A stretch of DNA of 64,000 bases. Source: Epiperipatus broadwayi. Its lineage: Eukaryota > Onychophora > Udeonychophora > Euonychophora > Peripatidae. Shown here piece after piece: positions 1-13,913 of this stretch (the first letter of the stretch is position 1; each line of letters starts with the position of its first letter). The notes under the pieces were generated by a model. It was not told the DNA's origin and ran no database searches. It was given only the letters and a program-made list of their open reading frames with translations. The stretch lies in assembly GCA_028023455.1 (NCBI GenBank), contig JAQFVV010000021.1, forward strand, positions 7,404,853 through 7,468,852, written 5' to 3'. Made by a program: the position numbers and the translations under genes.

Positions 1-3000
1 CATTTCAAGTGATAACCCCATCACATACAGTACACTCTACCACAACATGCCTAATTTCTTACTGTCCATTATATATACATTGTGGAATACAAATGCAATT
101 CATATTCTTTATTTTTCAAGCCACTTACTCTATATTTGACTTTATACTTCCTCTCCTACTCTTCAAACCTCTTTGCATTGAAGGATAAAAACTTCACTTT
201 TTTCCAATCATGATCTATCGATAACCACAAGTTTTCTGGCTTTAGGCCTCCAAAACATTATGTTTTTCCTCAAATAAATCACTCCCTTTCTTAAATTAAA
301 AAAAAATTGTTTGTAGCAAACTTACTAAAAAATCAACTAATCTTTCATACGACTTAGTTATAAAATATGCTTACATTAACACACATTCAACAAAACAATT
401 TTTTTAACTTCTAGAATTAAAATGGTGAACAAAACACTTTTTAAACATTAACAATTCCTGAGCTTTCCAAATTCAATTATATCTATCTCTTGTGATCACA
501 ATTTACTATCCAACTTTCATACAAGAAGCAAACAATCTTTGTATCGATGATCTCTGATGATTAATCACATAAAAAAGTAAATAAACTTCAAGTTATCTTT
601 CTGCACAGGAAAGAAGCCAAAGTCAGCACCCTCTGCTTTTATTTATGAAAAATAAATTTATTTATTTTTACTTTTTAGTATATTCATGAGAATAAAATTA
701 TTTTAAATTTTTTTAAATGAAATCTATAGTAAGGATTAAAGTGCTTATTTTCTTTGCATGATCAATCACTTTTATTAGTTTGGGGTCGATTGAGTGATTA
801 TGAGTATCTTAGGCCATCAATCATCTTTCTACAATAATTATGACAATGGAATGGCATGTTTCACCAACCATGTTTCTATGTTTTAATTGCATTTATACCA
901 ATTTAATTTCAGTCTTTTCTCATTTTTTCTAACATTGCATTTATATTATTGTCTTTTCCCAGAATTACATTAAATATACTTGTTTTCATATGATTACTAA
1001 TTATGATGATGATGGTGAGATCTAAACACTACACTGTTGCTTTTTAAAATGGGGTATTTTTACTAGAAATAATTTAATATTAAAAAGAAATATGTTTGAA
1101 AGTTTGAACACAATTTTTCTTAATAGACATTTTTTACCAAAAGAGATCTGAAAATTAAATTCAAGTCAGTGACTCACACCACACAATAAAAGGCAGAAAG
1201 ATATATGATGAGAATAAGACACAGGGATTAAAAGTAAAAAGCAAAGGGGGAAACATGTCGGTATTATTAACATCATTAAAATAATTAAAAAGATAAAATG
1301 GAACTGGGATAGAAATGTTAAAAAGATGATCATAAATGGTCAGTTAAAGTCAAACTATATTCATGGTATTGTAAAATACCTAAAAAGTGATCACAAGTAA
1401 GATGAATAAATGTGGTGGAAGTTTTGCTAAAAATCAGAGAACTAGAATTAAACATGGAGAGACATTTATCCTACTGTAAATTGGTAATTGTTGGAAATGA
1501 TGATGATTTATTTAAGTTTCGTATGAGATTTGGACTTTATTAACTATATCTCAAATTATGACAAGTATTTTTATCTGCTTGTAAATCATCTATGAAAAAC
1601 AACAATGTAACTCATTAGGTAAGCTTAAATGTCTGCCATCTGGTGGTTGCTTTTACTGACACTTTAAACTTATCAATATATAATTAAAAAATAATTTACT
1701 GGCTGTTTGTTTGTCCATGATATTTTTAATTTTCTTCTGAGCGTGTGATCGCTTGTTAATATTATTATAATACAGCACTAGCTTATAGCTGTTTCTTTTC
1801 TTTCATTAGTTGGTAATTGTTAGATTTGTCTATCACTGCTTCTATAATGCAGTAACTATTTAATCACCATAGGTCTAGGTGATGAGATTCAGTCAAATAT
1901 CACTATTAATATAACAGTAACAAACAATATTATGCGTGGAATAACATGAAAATATATCCACATATACTCCTTTTGAATAGGCTGCAAAATTTTATTATTT
2001 AAGAGATGTGTGGCTGAAAGAATATAGCTATGAGACGTTTAAAGTATTATATATATTAAAGCATGTCATTTGACTTACGATCAAAGTTATAAATGTATAT
2101 AAAAACCTAAGGAATATGTACATAAGCTAAATAGTTTTAATTAAGTTACTTGGCCTTTAATTATCTAGAATCTTGGTGGGAATATGTCGTACTGACCTCT
2201 GATCAATTTATATATAGCTAGAAGCCCACGAAATGTTAATACTAATTGTCTAGTCAAACTTTGCTTTTGTTCCAAGTCTTAATAAGAACGCATTTTCATT
2301 AACGAATTCAACATTATATTTTAGTCAGCCTCCTGGGAACCGTTTGGTAGAAAAATAGGCAGCCTAATCTATACAGGCTGTTGGTTTATTTTGGAAAGTG
2401 GGAGAAGTAAGAAATTTTCACATGGAAAATAATTATGATAAAGCTCGGATTGGAATTGTACTTTCTTTACTCTTGTTAAATATGCAAATAAACCTGCAGA
2501 TGTTAGAACCAACGGATTTAATTAATACCTTCATTTTCAGCAATTAGCTAAGTTGAAGAATATAAAGAACAATATTCCACACCTTTGCCAGAGCTTGAGA
2601 CAGGCTTTACTTATTTAAGTAGCCTATTGTCCAGTTTAAGCTTTTTAAATGAAAGTAAAAGTTCGTTCCCAGGTGTTGCTACAAACAATAAATACAATAT
2701 AAAACTTTTTCAAAATTTAGAGATAGTTGGAACAAGTTTTTTTTTTTTTTTAATTCAATAAAAACTGCTTCGGGATAAGATTCATATATTTGAAATGTTT
2801 TATTTGCTTTAGACTTATATATATATAAAAGTTTGAAATTGAAGTTTAGAATAGCTTAAAAAGAATTTAAATGAAAAAAGTTGCTATTGGCGGCATAGGT
2901 TTTGCGAAAGTTAAATTATACTTTCTGTCTGTAGAATTTGTCAATTTAATTATGTATAATTTTAAAAAGATGAACGGAATTATTATTACTGTTCTAATAT

Positions 3001-5944
3001 TATGTAAATTGAACAACCTATCTCCTGATTCAATATTTTTATTTATTCCAAGATTGAACTGCTGTTATATATATTTTTTTACTGATCAAATAAAATTAAA
3101 ATAAAGATTGCTAAAATTTGAAGCTTTTTTGGATGTGAAATTGATTTATTGAATATTTCTTAATTTTCTAAAATAATTTTAGATAAGTTTATCATGCTGA
3201 ATTAAATAAGTTCAAGGATGCTTGAGGTTAACATTTTCTCAATAATTCTGTTAAATTATTTGAAATTTATATGTTATTTAATAATTTAAAAAATTGATAA
3301 AGTATATATATATGATTAAAGTATATGATAATTCTAGATAGAAAACGATTATACGTTTTACTCCGCGTGGTTCGGAGTAATGGCGGAGCGACAAATTCGA
3401 TATCATCTTTATATGCATTTTCGAATAACAAACCGTTCAATACTTTATAATGCATTTTGTATAATTTGATAATTATGTGGTTAGTTGCTTAGGAGGTCAA
3501 GTGATATTTGAATGTCCAAGTGGCAGATTGTACAAATTTCTTTTCAATTGACTTTTTTTATATTTTTCTCAGTTGATATTCATTTCACGAAATTTTAGCT
3601 TTGCATCTATTACTCTGTCTATGCCCTAATCTTCCCTATTTAATTTTAGAGTTTATTTAATAAATGTTTATAACTTTAAGGTGCCTCAAAATGTACTATA
3701 TATATTTTAGTTATGTAATCCATATATATTTAAATTTGAAAGCACATAGATGGTTTTTTAAAAATAAAATAAAAAGAAAATTAATAAGTTAAACAAATCG
3801 ATCTTTCTTATTAATATAGCAATGTTTTTTTTTTTCTTAAAATTAATCAACCTTAAAGTTTCGATTGACTAGCAATCTTTTTCAGTACTATGACATATAT
3901 GTAATTGCATGAATGCCCAAATAGTTCATCACATTAACAAATAACATTATATCTCCATATAAATTGACTCATTTTTATAACTTATACACAGATATACAAT
4001 ATACGTATACATACCATATATATATATATATATTACACATAAATATATTATGCCTGATTTATATACAGTGTATTAAAAATATCACATAAATATGTATCAA
4101 AAACAGGTTTATTCAATTATGTTTACAATAAAGAAAAAATTATAAAATAACATTAAATTTGGCAATACATTTATAAACCATTAAATTACTTAATGTCCAA
4201 TATTAATAAGATTCCATGTGGAATTTGCTATTAGGTGAGGAGCTAACTTCAAATCTCTTTCTTTGATATCTTTTAATTTTTGTAAAAAAATTAATGTTGG
4301 ATCAGGTATAACAGACTTGAAGATTAGGAAGCATCTGACAAACCATAGACAGAAAGTGATGAAAGATGCACTTCTTATAATTGCAAAATCCCCATAAGCA
4401 AAACCTTTTATGTATATTGAATATTAAAATAGAAAATCATATAACATTACAATTCTAACCAAAAAACATTTTTTTTCTAAAATTCTTCCATGACCATAGT
4501 TTCACCTATTAATAAATAAGTCTTTGCAAGTGCAATTCAAAAAGATACATACAACATATATATATATAACAAAATAGCCTTTCCGACATTGACTTCAAAA
4601 ACAAACTTACTGTAATATGAAAGGTTGTTTTCATAAGAATGATTTGCTCATAATCAAAAAATTTTATTATCAGATTTTTTTTTTTTAAATTTATTTCTTT
4701 CATAAGAGATAATCTGTACATTGTCAAATAATATTTTATGGTTTTTATTCATTTCATTAATACACAAAGCTGATTTGTGATATCTATTTTTTAACTCCAC
4801 TCTTATAAACTTTAACCCTCTCATTAAGACTTTTTGACCTATATAAATTTTACTATAACTGTGAGAAATCTTATAAGTTTTAACAGAATTAGATTGGTTC
4901 TCAATTCTTGCTATTTTGAACTATTTAATAAACGAGTTAAAGGCCAAAATAGATAACATAACTCAACTTTGTATATTTATGAACTCAATACAAGTCATAA
5001 ACTATTATTTGGTGATTGCAGAGGTTATTATTTATGAAAGAAGTGAATTAAAAATAACGAAAAACTCTGAATCTACATCCATCTAAGGAAGACATCTGTT
5101 GATGTTAAAGGAAGTTGATTACTGAAGTGAAGGATAGAAAGGCTTTTCTGTTTTGTATATACATGTTGTATATATCACATTGAATTTCACATGAAAAGGT
5201 ATATTTGTTAGAAGAAAAAACAGTAGTTGTGAAAGAATTTTAATAATATTTTATTTTTTTGACTAGTATTATAATGCTTATGATTTTCTAATTTATTATT
5301 AATAGTATGGTGGTATGCAGTATTTAATTTTTTATATTAAATATTGTACAGTTTATCCCAGAGTATTTTGATATACTCATCTGTTATTTTTTTTTATATT
5401 TATATAAATCCCAATTACTAAATTGATTTTCAACTATTTACTCTATGCATATGTATAACAGTTTAATGTTTGTAATATGACCAAATTGCTCTCTCCTTTT
5501 TAATTTAATAAATAATTATTAGGAAAAATGAGATTATATCTCCTGGTCAACCTAATCCCAAGTTATAGTATCTGACATGATTATAAAAGAGAATGATAAC
5601 TTATAACAGCTTTTATTTATTTGTTTCAGGTGCCAGTATTCAATGGACTGTATTAAATGAACACATCAATCACAAAGCTAATTAATAAAGACTGATTTCC
5701 CCTTCTGCATTCTAATTGCAGTATTTTTATCAGATTTTTATTTAGAGATTTAGTAAATTAATTACATATGTTAGCATTCACACATTGAAGAAATCTAAAT
5801 AATGAAGATTGCTGAATTTAAATTACCATATAGATTTAATAAATAACTAAGTATATACTATAAATGTAAATTTTTTTATTAATAATATTCTATTGAATAT
5901 TATTAAGCATTAACACATAGATACAACATTACATAGAATAGATA
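1..5944. other. AT-rich stretch without recognisable gene
   Basis: No coding region, RNA gene or repeat family is recognisable. Short open frames at 2871-3104, 3267-3455 and 4509-4727 are low-complexity Phe/Ile/Tyr/Lys-rich translations expected by chance in such AT-rich DNA. 2150-2640 is less AT-rich and contains homeodomain/POU-like words (TTAATTA, ATGCAAAT), so it could be a conserved non-coding element, but this cannot be shown from one sequence. A small GC-rich hairpin (TACTCCG/CGGAGTA, 7-nt loop) sits at 3359-3379. Confidence 0.6.
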
Positions 5945-7289
5945 CACATCAGGTCTCATTTTATGCAAATTTTTTAAATGCAATTTTGAAGTTATACGAT
6001 TCATGTTTCTTCTTAATATCTTTTAATACAGTTTTCTTTTGTGTGATAAAAATTATTAGATCAGAAGTCAAGCTCCAATAATGTGCTATTACTTTAAATA
6101 TTATAAATTTTGCACACTCACATGTCATGTTTAAAGTAATAGTGCATTATCAGAGTTCGACTTCTATCTAATAATTTCAATATTTTCAGTGTTTTATAAT
6201 AGTACTGTAATAGAATTTATGCAATAAAGAAGTACATAATTCATTTATAATCAGGATTTCCTCATTTTATATACACACATTAAATTTTACAAGATTATAA
6301 TGTAAATCTGTTCAAACATTATAGATGCCTATACTATGTATGTTATTGTTTTTGCATTTTAAATCACATTCTATTTTTGATTTTTTTAAAAAGAATATGT
6401 AATCAATTATTCATTTAGTGTCCACAAGTTTATTTTTAAAAGGTGAGTAAAAGTGGTGAGCACAATTAAATTTGACAATTAAAAATTAAAATCTGACTTT
6501 TTAATTGTAATTAACAATTAAAAAATTAGGTAATGTGATCTGAAATTAATGTGATGTGAAGCAATGAAATTTTATTTTTAAATGGAATTGAAAATTAAAA
6601 ATTAAAGACAAAAATAAGAATTTAATTTTAATTGTTAGTTTTAATTATTTTTTCCCAACATTGGTGAATAGATATCTCTTTATTATCATAAGTCTAAGAT
6701 CTTATTTTTATTTTAAATTTTTAGTTTATCCAAATGGAGAGAAAAAAACACCAAAGAAAAGGAATTTTTTTGGAAACAAAAATTCCAATTTTAGATCACT
6801 TAGCAAAAAGGGAAGGATTAACAGTGATAGAAAACATTTTAGTTTGGATGAATCCACTATAAGAGCAAGTAAAAAAAATAAAGTTGGTGAGTTGTATTTC
6901 CTCTTGTGATAAATCTGATGTCTTACCAGTTCACAAACAAATCTGCATATAGTCAAATATTGATGATTAAAATACTGTACATGTATGAAAAAATGTAAAA
7001 TCCTCTAAATTATGCATAAAAATATGTTTTGAATAAAATTAAATACTGTAGTTAATAAAAAAAAAGTTTGTCTTGTATCAATTTTTTTATTAGTCATATT
7101 TTATTTCTTTATTTTTATTTATGCGAATTTTAAAGTACTTTTACATTGTTGTTTTGCTTTTATGCAATTTTTAAAAATTACAGTATGTATCCCCCATTTT
7201 TCAAGGTAAGTTAAGTCTATTTTTGTGCAATTTCTTTTGTGCACATTTTCTAAGAAGCCTATCTACGGCATAAAATGAAACCCAGGTTT
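5945..7289 (+). mobile_element. Decayed pogo/Tigger-like DNA transposon, copy A1
   Basis: The left end (GGTCTCATTTTATGC at about 5952) and right end (GCATAAAATGAAACCCAGG, 7268-7286) are imperfect inverted copies of the better preserved ends at 29787-30653, whose terminal inverted repeat begins CACCTGGGTCTC and is flanked by TA. About 120 bp inside the left end is an internal imperfect palindrome (6057-6175) with arms of roughly 45-50 bp, also present in the copy at 46145-46262. The interior holds a transposase fragment (6661-6955). TA target duplication plus a CENP-B/pogo-like N-terminal fragment suggests the Tc1-mariner/pogo superfamily. The element is dead. Confidence 0.6.
6661..6955 (+). 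pseudogene. pogo/Tigger-like transposase, N-terminal fragment
   Basis: The translated segment at 6730-6890 is rich in Lys/Arg and ends with a stretch reading FSLDESTIRASKKNK. This resembles the recognition helix of the CENP-B N-terminal / Psq-type DNA-binding domain in pogo and Tigger transposases (family pattern: L..STIR.I.KNK). A second copy at 59737-59931 aligns with it nearly residue for residue, so the shared sequence is transposon-derived rather than chance. No DDE catalytic domain can be followed downstream; the remainder is frameshifted, AT-rich decay. The family assignment rests on this short motif and the TA-flanked terminal repeats, so it is moderate. Confidence 0.5.
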
Positions 7290-9146
7290 GTATCACATAT
7301 TTTTAATTAGAAATTTAATTAGGTATTCTGTTAGCAATAATAAATTTAGTTCATCTGTCTTATTATTTCATTAAAGGTTTATATTATTAGTTCAGATAAT
7401 CATTAAAGTTAGGTATATGGCTCTCATTAATCTAACCTATTATTTCTTTGAATGGGTTTAATGACTAATGTAACAGCGGTACACCATGGCCATAAGTTTC
7501 TTATTTTTATGAATTATAAAATCCATTAAGTCCAGTTGAAATGTTTTTTAGGTTGCTAGGATCCTGGTTTTATATAGGCATAGCATTTTTGAATCAAGTC
7601 ATCATCTCAACTTAAGGCTAAAAAAGGCAGCAATGACTGCATCTGTTTAGAAGTGCATCTGGGTTGAATTATACACACAGGTAAAAACAAACATGCAGCA
7701 AAACATTTTTCTACAGCTTTCTGGTTATTTTTCTGTGATATGCCACTCAATAAAAAATACAGCACTTTCATTTGCACAATTTATGAGAAATATTAACTCT
7801 TTTACTGTTAGGTTCAAGTAAACTCAAGCATGGTTTTAACTCACTCTAAAACTGGCAATTTTTCTGTTATCATAGCAAATTAACACTCATTTTAAAGCTT
7901 AAAGAGTCACATAAGATGCTGCCCTATCTAAAATTATTTTAAAAGTAAACAATCAATAATATTTAAATTTGAAATTGCAACAATAGGAGAAGGCAGATTT
8001 TCCAAGATGCTGATTGGTTGGTTCTCATTTCAAACAAAAGGGAGCAATTGTCAATAATTTTCACTGCTCCAACTTCTTTGTTTTGATTTTGAAAATAAAA
8101 ATGAATCTTTTAGAGTGCTTTTTTATTATTTTTTTTTTTTACATATTATAAATTATTTTGATAAAATATGCTGAAAATAAAATTATTTTAGAAAAATAGT
8201 TAAGATTTTAGTAAAAATTATTTACTTTTACACGAATGTAAATTGAGAAAGAAATCAACATCATATGCAGCATTTCTATTATGAACATTCTTTTTAGGTT
8301 CTCTGCTATAAAATATTTTTATAATTATAAATAGAATTTTATTTTTGAAAATACTTTCGTTCACTTTCATATTCTGACAAATTATTAATTTGCTTTTTAC
8401 AAATGAAGCTGAAGTGAATATAATATTAAAAGATGAATATATTTTTACTGCTGATTCTGTAATTGACCAATCAAAAGTTTAGAGTTTTAACTCACTTGAC
8501 CAAGCAGATTTTGTATGAGAAAAAGTTTAATGAAACATAGAAGTAATGAATCAAAGTTTTCAGAGTCACCTTTTGTATACTACTGGTCTGATTCCATTGT
8601 GCAAATACCTATTGATACTTTTCTTTATCTCTTCAGGAATTTAATTCTCCTGCAAATCTTATTTTTATTATAATTAATTTACAATATTAATTTATAACTT
8701 ACATACAATACATGGTTTTATATTATCTTTAATACAGCATTCATTTGTGGTTTGTGGACTAACATAATTTCATCAACCAAAATAAATAAACACTTTATAA
8801 AATTTAAGCAATGTTTGATTTTATACAATCACTTACTTTTTTCTTTTTTTAGTTACTAAGTTTATATTGGTAATCAACATTTTGATTGGCGATATTTAAT
8901 TAGGAATAAAAAATATCACAATTCACTTCCTCTCTAATTATGGTTAATTACATTTTTGCTTATTTTAAAAAAATCTGCATGTACATTTTGTTTGACTATC
9001 AGGGTAGTTACAATAAAAATAATAAATTTTGTTTTACAAGTAAAAAACATTTTACATTTTTTTTATATATTATTATTATACTTTATAAAATATACTTTTC
9101 TTTTAGCAATCTTCTTTCTTGGTAGAATGCCAAAACTCACTATCAA
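7290..9146. other. No recognisable gene
   Basis: AT-rich sequence with no recognisable coding region. Some less AT-rich blocks (7540-7700, 7980-8090) have no identifiable function. The open frames at 8940-9125 and 8956-9258 are chance; the latter runs into the SINE at 9164. Confidence 0.5.
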
Positions 9147-9281
9147 AAATAATGGCATGTCTTGCATTGGTGGTCGAGAGGTCAGGGCGACTGCCTTGCA
9201 CTTGCAGGCAGTTGTCCGGGTTGTGGGTTCGCGTCCCGGCCGATGCTATGACATTTAAAAAAAAAATAATAATGGCATGTC
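9147..9281 (+). mobile_element. tRNA-derived SINE, family A, copy 1, with target duplication
   Basis: A tRNA-like body spans 9164-9246. Its first seven bases GCATTGG pair with CCGATGC at the end as an acceptor stem, and an A-box (GGTCGAGAGG) and B-box (GGTTCGCGTCCC) are present. It is followed by TATGACAT and an A-rich tail. The 14-bp AATAATGGCATGTC occurs just before and just after the insert, as expected for LINE-type target-primed insertion. The element is little more than a tRNA-like body plus eight bases and poly-A. Other copies lie at 24004, 37657 and 41598. Confidence 0.85.
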
Positions 9282-9667
9282 ATTTATATATTATAAAGCA
9301 TAACAAAGGGGGGAGTGATCTCACTTTGTTCACTATCAGGCACATTACAACCCAGAAGGAATTGAGAAAAAACCATGATTGATACATCACATTGGAGCTT
9401 TGCTTATTTGATTCTCAAGAGTCTTATAGGCTCATGATTCTTGACTTAATGTGCTTGCCATCAGTGTTTTATAATATTCATCGTCTTTAAGACTTGCAGA
9501 TTATCCTGGAAACAAATTTAAATCAACTACTATGGGTGAGGGCAGTGCAAATGACCATACCACATCCATCATAATCATCAAAGCACAACCCATACCTCAG
9601 CCACTAACAACAACAACAAAATGTTTTCTTTTTAATAAAGTTGCTTAACTTATGATTTGGAATACTC

Positions 9668-9850
<183 letters not shown>

Positions 9851-11680
9851 TTCTTTCCTTTTTTTTTAAAGGTCATTATTAACCCTACATACCCTTTCTC
9901 ATGTTTTTAATAGACAAATGAGTGTATATTGTTGTTATTTTATATATTTATGTTTCTTTTTCTGTTGGACATATAGTCTTCAGAGTACAGAATATCTGAG
10001 TCCAGCTACTACTTCTATATGTGTTTATAAACAGTAGATGTTTGTGGTGATGAAGATCTTGACTGCTTCTGTTGGTGGTACAGAAACCTTTTACTTAAAA
10101 TACAGATTGTATCCAATGTGATTTATCTCCTGCTCTAAATTCCTCACCTGGTGATGGAGATGGTGTTTGAATTTCATATCCACTTAGATTTGAATCAGTT
10201 TCCATTCTGTGCTCATCCACTTTTTTTATTATATATTTTTGTTTTTTTCCTTTTTTTTTATACCATGGATTGATTATATTGTTCATCTTTTTTATTCACT
10301 CTTAGTGCATTGACCTGATAGTGATTTTTTTCAACCTGGAACTTATTTAGGGGATTAAACCCTACTTTCTTCCTGTTAAATTTATCCTTTCATCTGTTTG
10401 ATGGTTTTTCATATAGTACCTATTAATAAATGCTCCAATGGGTTTGGAAAATGTCACCTTACTATTTTGATAATTTGGTTTATCTGATAGTGACATGTAG
10501 TTAATACCAACAGTTTGGCAACCTGACTCCTGAAAAACGGCCATATGATATGTATGGCCAGCATTTTTCTTGAGTCACTCAATGGTTTATACTCTTCTGG
10601 TGGTCCTCATTTAAATAAATTGTAGTTGTATTAGTTATATAATTGATATTCATTTATTAATAAATTTTAATTTAACTTAAAACAAATAAATTATTTACAA
10701 TTTTTCTTTCCAAGGTAAAAGTTTTTTTATTTATAACTTCTATTGTATCTAATTCTGGATGAATGGACACTGAAAATACTTTTATATTTTGTCAACAATT
10801 TTGCCATGAGTGATTTTTCAGGCAGCAATGTTTAATTTTCAGTTTAATATCTTTTTTTTTTTTAATGTTTCCAAAAAAAAAAAACAATTACAATTTTTTT
10901 CAGATTATTACTAACATAAAATGCTAACTAATAAATTTAAAAAGACTGATATAAACAATACACTTTTAAAAATAAAACTCGGTTATGTTGTAAATGAATT
11001 TGTAAATGAATAAATAAAGTTGTTACTAGTTAGACAAAGAGATTTACAAAACTTGGTCAGATTTGGGATCATTCAATCAAAGTGAATGAAATTCTAGAGT
11101 TTTATGTCATCAGACATGATTTCATTATATTATAATTACTATTTGATTTTTGATGTTTTTCAATAAATTTGATTCAAGTGTAAAAGAATTATTTCCTTCC
11201 CTATAAATCTTTTGCAATAATAACTTTTAAGAGTTTATTCTAAAAATATCAAATAACATTAAAAACAATTGGTAACTAACTCATAATTAAATTGTAATTG
11301 AGATTAACCAAAAATGTTCTCTTTTTAATAGTTTTGTAGTAAGTAGCCACACACACTAATATGGCTCCTAGTTAATAAAAGTCAAGACATATAATAGTAG
11401 ACTAAAAAGTGATTTATACATTCCTTTATTATTTACAAAATTTACATTAGGAATTAATTAAGATTTAATTGTGAAAGTTTGAACGTTTGCTATTTTGTAT
11501 TCTAGGTTTTGAATCATTACTAATTATAATTAACCTTTATTTGCAAAACCTTTTTTAAAACTAAAATTGCCTTAATAGTGAATAATGTCTAAATAATCTA
11601 ATGCAATTCTGATCTTAAATAAATTATGAAAATGGAATTATAAAAAAAAACAAGTTATTTAACTAAAAAAAGTTACTTTG
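9851..11680. other. No recognisable gene
   Basis: Low-complexity AT-rich sequence; short open frames at 10095-10286 and 10362-10544 (minus) show no recognisable family. Nothing else is supportable. Confidence 0.5.
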
Positions 11681-13348
11681 GTATTAGTCCTGCTATGATG
11701 TATTACTCCTATGACATGTTATTCTGGTAATATTTCTTCAAAGTTTAAGATATCATTGTCATAGCAAACAAAATATTACCATGACTAACCCATGTCAATG
11801 ATTGATATGTGTACATGGTAACCTATGAGATTAAAATCATGCTACCTGTGAGATTTTGGGCCAGCATCACTGTCTTTTGTGCTATCATGTTGTCTGTGCT
11901 AACATTCTGGTCACTTCACTGAGATTATTTTCAGAGATTTTTTTCTATGATTTAAATTTTTTTTTCATTTCTAATTTTAGCAATTTTGTAAATTCAGTCA
12001 TTTTTAAAAATGAGTATGAAAATGTATGAATTACCTGCTTCAGAAAAGGAAGTGACCAATTTCTTCCAGAAATATGAACTTTTGCCAGCTAAAAAACTGT
12101 ATTACAATGTCCGTAAAATGAAAATGCATATCCATACTTCTTACAAACAATAGTGGTGTTTCTCTACAAATTTCTTTATAAAAGTAGCCAATTGTAAGAC
12201 ACATAGTGTGAGGGCTCAAGATTTAACTTTGTATCTGAGCTGGTCATAACAATTGATGTTCATCAAATGGTGTGATGATCAGCTAGATATGCTGCCAAAA
12301 CTGTAGTTGATTGGAACAATTACTGACACAAAGTGTGTATGTGGTGATTGCTACAAACAGAGAGATGGACAATCAGAGGTCAGAAAAAATATTTGAGATT
12401 TATGAAAGCCTTTTTACAAAATTTAAAAACCAGGTTGGCAGAGTACTTTTAGAACAGTGGAAATTTGATGTATTTTGTAGGGAGATGGAGGATTTTTTTA
12501 TAATTAAAATTAAAACAGAACTGCAATCACTCTCATGCAATGCCATCAAATAAAATATGTAGGTGTCTACAATTTACACAGATTTCTGGAAATTCTACTA
12601 AACAGGAATTGTGAGATGCTGGTTATAAACATTTTGCAGTTAATCACACATACAACTTCATCAATCTCTCAACCAGTGCACATCTACAAAATATTAAAAG
12701 ACTATGGGGTTCAATCAAATGATGAAATAAAAAACATAGAGGAACAGTACATCAACATCTGGATTCATATTTGACTGAATTCATGTGGGGGTGGATATAC
12801 AAAGAAGACTCTCTCCTTTCCATTCTAGAACACATTGTTCAATTCAGTCTTCCACAGTGACTCTTGTCATGTGTATGTTTTTTAAAAAAATATATTTGGT
12901 TTTTCTTTTGAAAATAATTTAAAATATTACCTTAAAGTTACAGTTCACCATTTTGGTTTTTTTTTTTTTAGATTGAAATGTGATTTATGATGGTGCAATG
13001 TGACATAGTATGCTGGCAAGGGGAAGAATGTTTTCAGCAACATGTACTGTCATCCCATAAATACACAATTTATAGGTACCTGTTTATTTAATTTTTAAAG
13101 TCTTTTTCCTTTTTGTCCATAATTAATATATATCTCCATTTTTTTTCATATTACATATGCTATGACATATTATATCCGGTGACATATTATTCTAAGATTG
13201 CAATATGTTTTAAATAATGCCTCCATATTATCTGCAGACAAATTATACCAATTAAGTTTGTGCACATATTACTTGGAGACTTTATCTTAAAGATTGCAAA
13301 CTTATAGTAATATGTCACTAGAGTCACATGTCATAGCAGGACTAATAC
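11681..13348 (+). mobile_element. Decayed Merlin-like (IS1595/ISXO2-type) DNA transposon
   Basis: The ends are inverted repeats: GTATTAGTCCTGCTATGA at 11681 and its complement TCATAGCAGGACTAATAC at 13331-13348. Similarity continues inward with words such as TATGACATGT and ACTCTAGTGACATATT. The interior encodes a broken transposase matching the ISXO2-like DDE family used by Merlin elements (see 12011-12812). I could not find a clean 8-9 bp target duplication, which has probably mutated. Length about 1.67 kb. Confidence 0.7.
12011..12812 (+). pseudogene. Merlin/ISXO2-like DDE transposase, inactivated
   Basis: Read across several frameshifts, the translation follows the IS1595/Merlin transposase from end to end. 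The N-terminal region (12011-12130) includes a segment ending FFQKYELLPAKK, in the position of the family's zinc-finger-like start. A segment near 12250-12310 ends with VVDWNNY-like residues. The conserved block at 12385-12490 contains ESLFTKFKNQVGRVLLEQW followed by F.V.CREM, the counterpart of family sequences around the first catalytic aspartate (DESLF...N.GR.L...W.F...CRE). The C-terminal end near 12755-12800 reads SYLTEFMW, a family signature. The first catalytic Asp is replaced by Tyr (YESLF) and the second region is unrecognisable, so the enzyme is dead. Two open pieces (12311-12553 and 12535-12774) are in different frames. Confidence 0.7.
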
Positions 13349-13565
13349 TAATGTATCAAAAAAAAAAATTATTTGAAATAATATTTTGTAACTAAAATTT
13401 TAAATTTTTATTTGCTTCTAAAAAACTTTACAAAATATTATGTTTAATTTACCAAATCAATGTTTTTAATTAGAAGAAGACTGGACCCAGACTTCTAAGA
13501 TTCATTTAGTCAACAACTCCATCTTTTATAACTGATACACATGACCACACACATGTGAAAAAGAC

Positions 13566-13620
13566 AAATGATCTCCAATATAAATATATCATGCCTGAGC
13601 CAGCATTCATCAGTTCATTC
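13566..13620 (-). ncRNA. Decayed hammerhead ribozyme, C1 left arm
   Basis: On the minus strand: CTGATGA box, stem II ATGCT...AGGCAT (imperfect), then GATA in place of GAAA, followed by TATTGGAGATCAT for stem I. The damaged second box predicts no activity. Confidence 0.55.
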
Positions 13621-13853
13621 AGTTTAATAACTCCCTCACACATATGTAATCAGTGCTCAGTTTATATTAAGATAGAAAATCTTCAAACTTTAATGGTCAG
13701 GCTTTAATCTTGCCCATTATTCAACTCAATATGGATGACTGAAGAGCTGGAGAGTGGAAAAGATCAATGCCTGCCTATTAAAGTTTGAAGATTTGCTATC
13801 TTAATATAAACTGAGCTCTGCTTATATATATATATATATATATATGGGAGATG

Positions 13854-13913
13854 ATGATCTGGACCAACTGATGAGTGCTGGTTTAGCACAAAATTTGTAT
13901 ATTGAAGATCATG
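13854..13913 (+). ncRNA. Hammerhead ribozyme relic, C1 right arm
   Basis: CTGATGA at 13868-13874, preceded by TGATCTGGACCAA (stem I, 5' strand), followed by stem II GTGCT/AGCAC with a GGTTT loop. The second box reads AAAA instead of GAAA: a CpG-type G-to-A change at the C-G step. TTG then GATCAT downstream re-pair with CAA and ATGATC upstream as stem I. Probably inactive because of the lost G12. Confidence 0.65.

Noticed and set aside
551-575. CTGATGA near 553 as a hammerhead
   Set aside because: No stem II or GAAA; chance match.
12311-12553. HORMA-domain (MAD2-like) pseudogene
   Set aside because: A partial resemblance around W.FD...C was outweighed by a much fuller match to the Merlin/ISXO2 transposase and by terminal inverted repeats.
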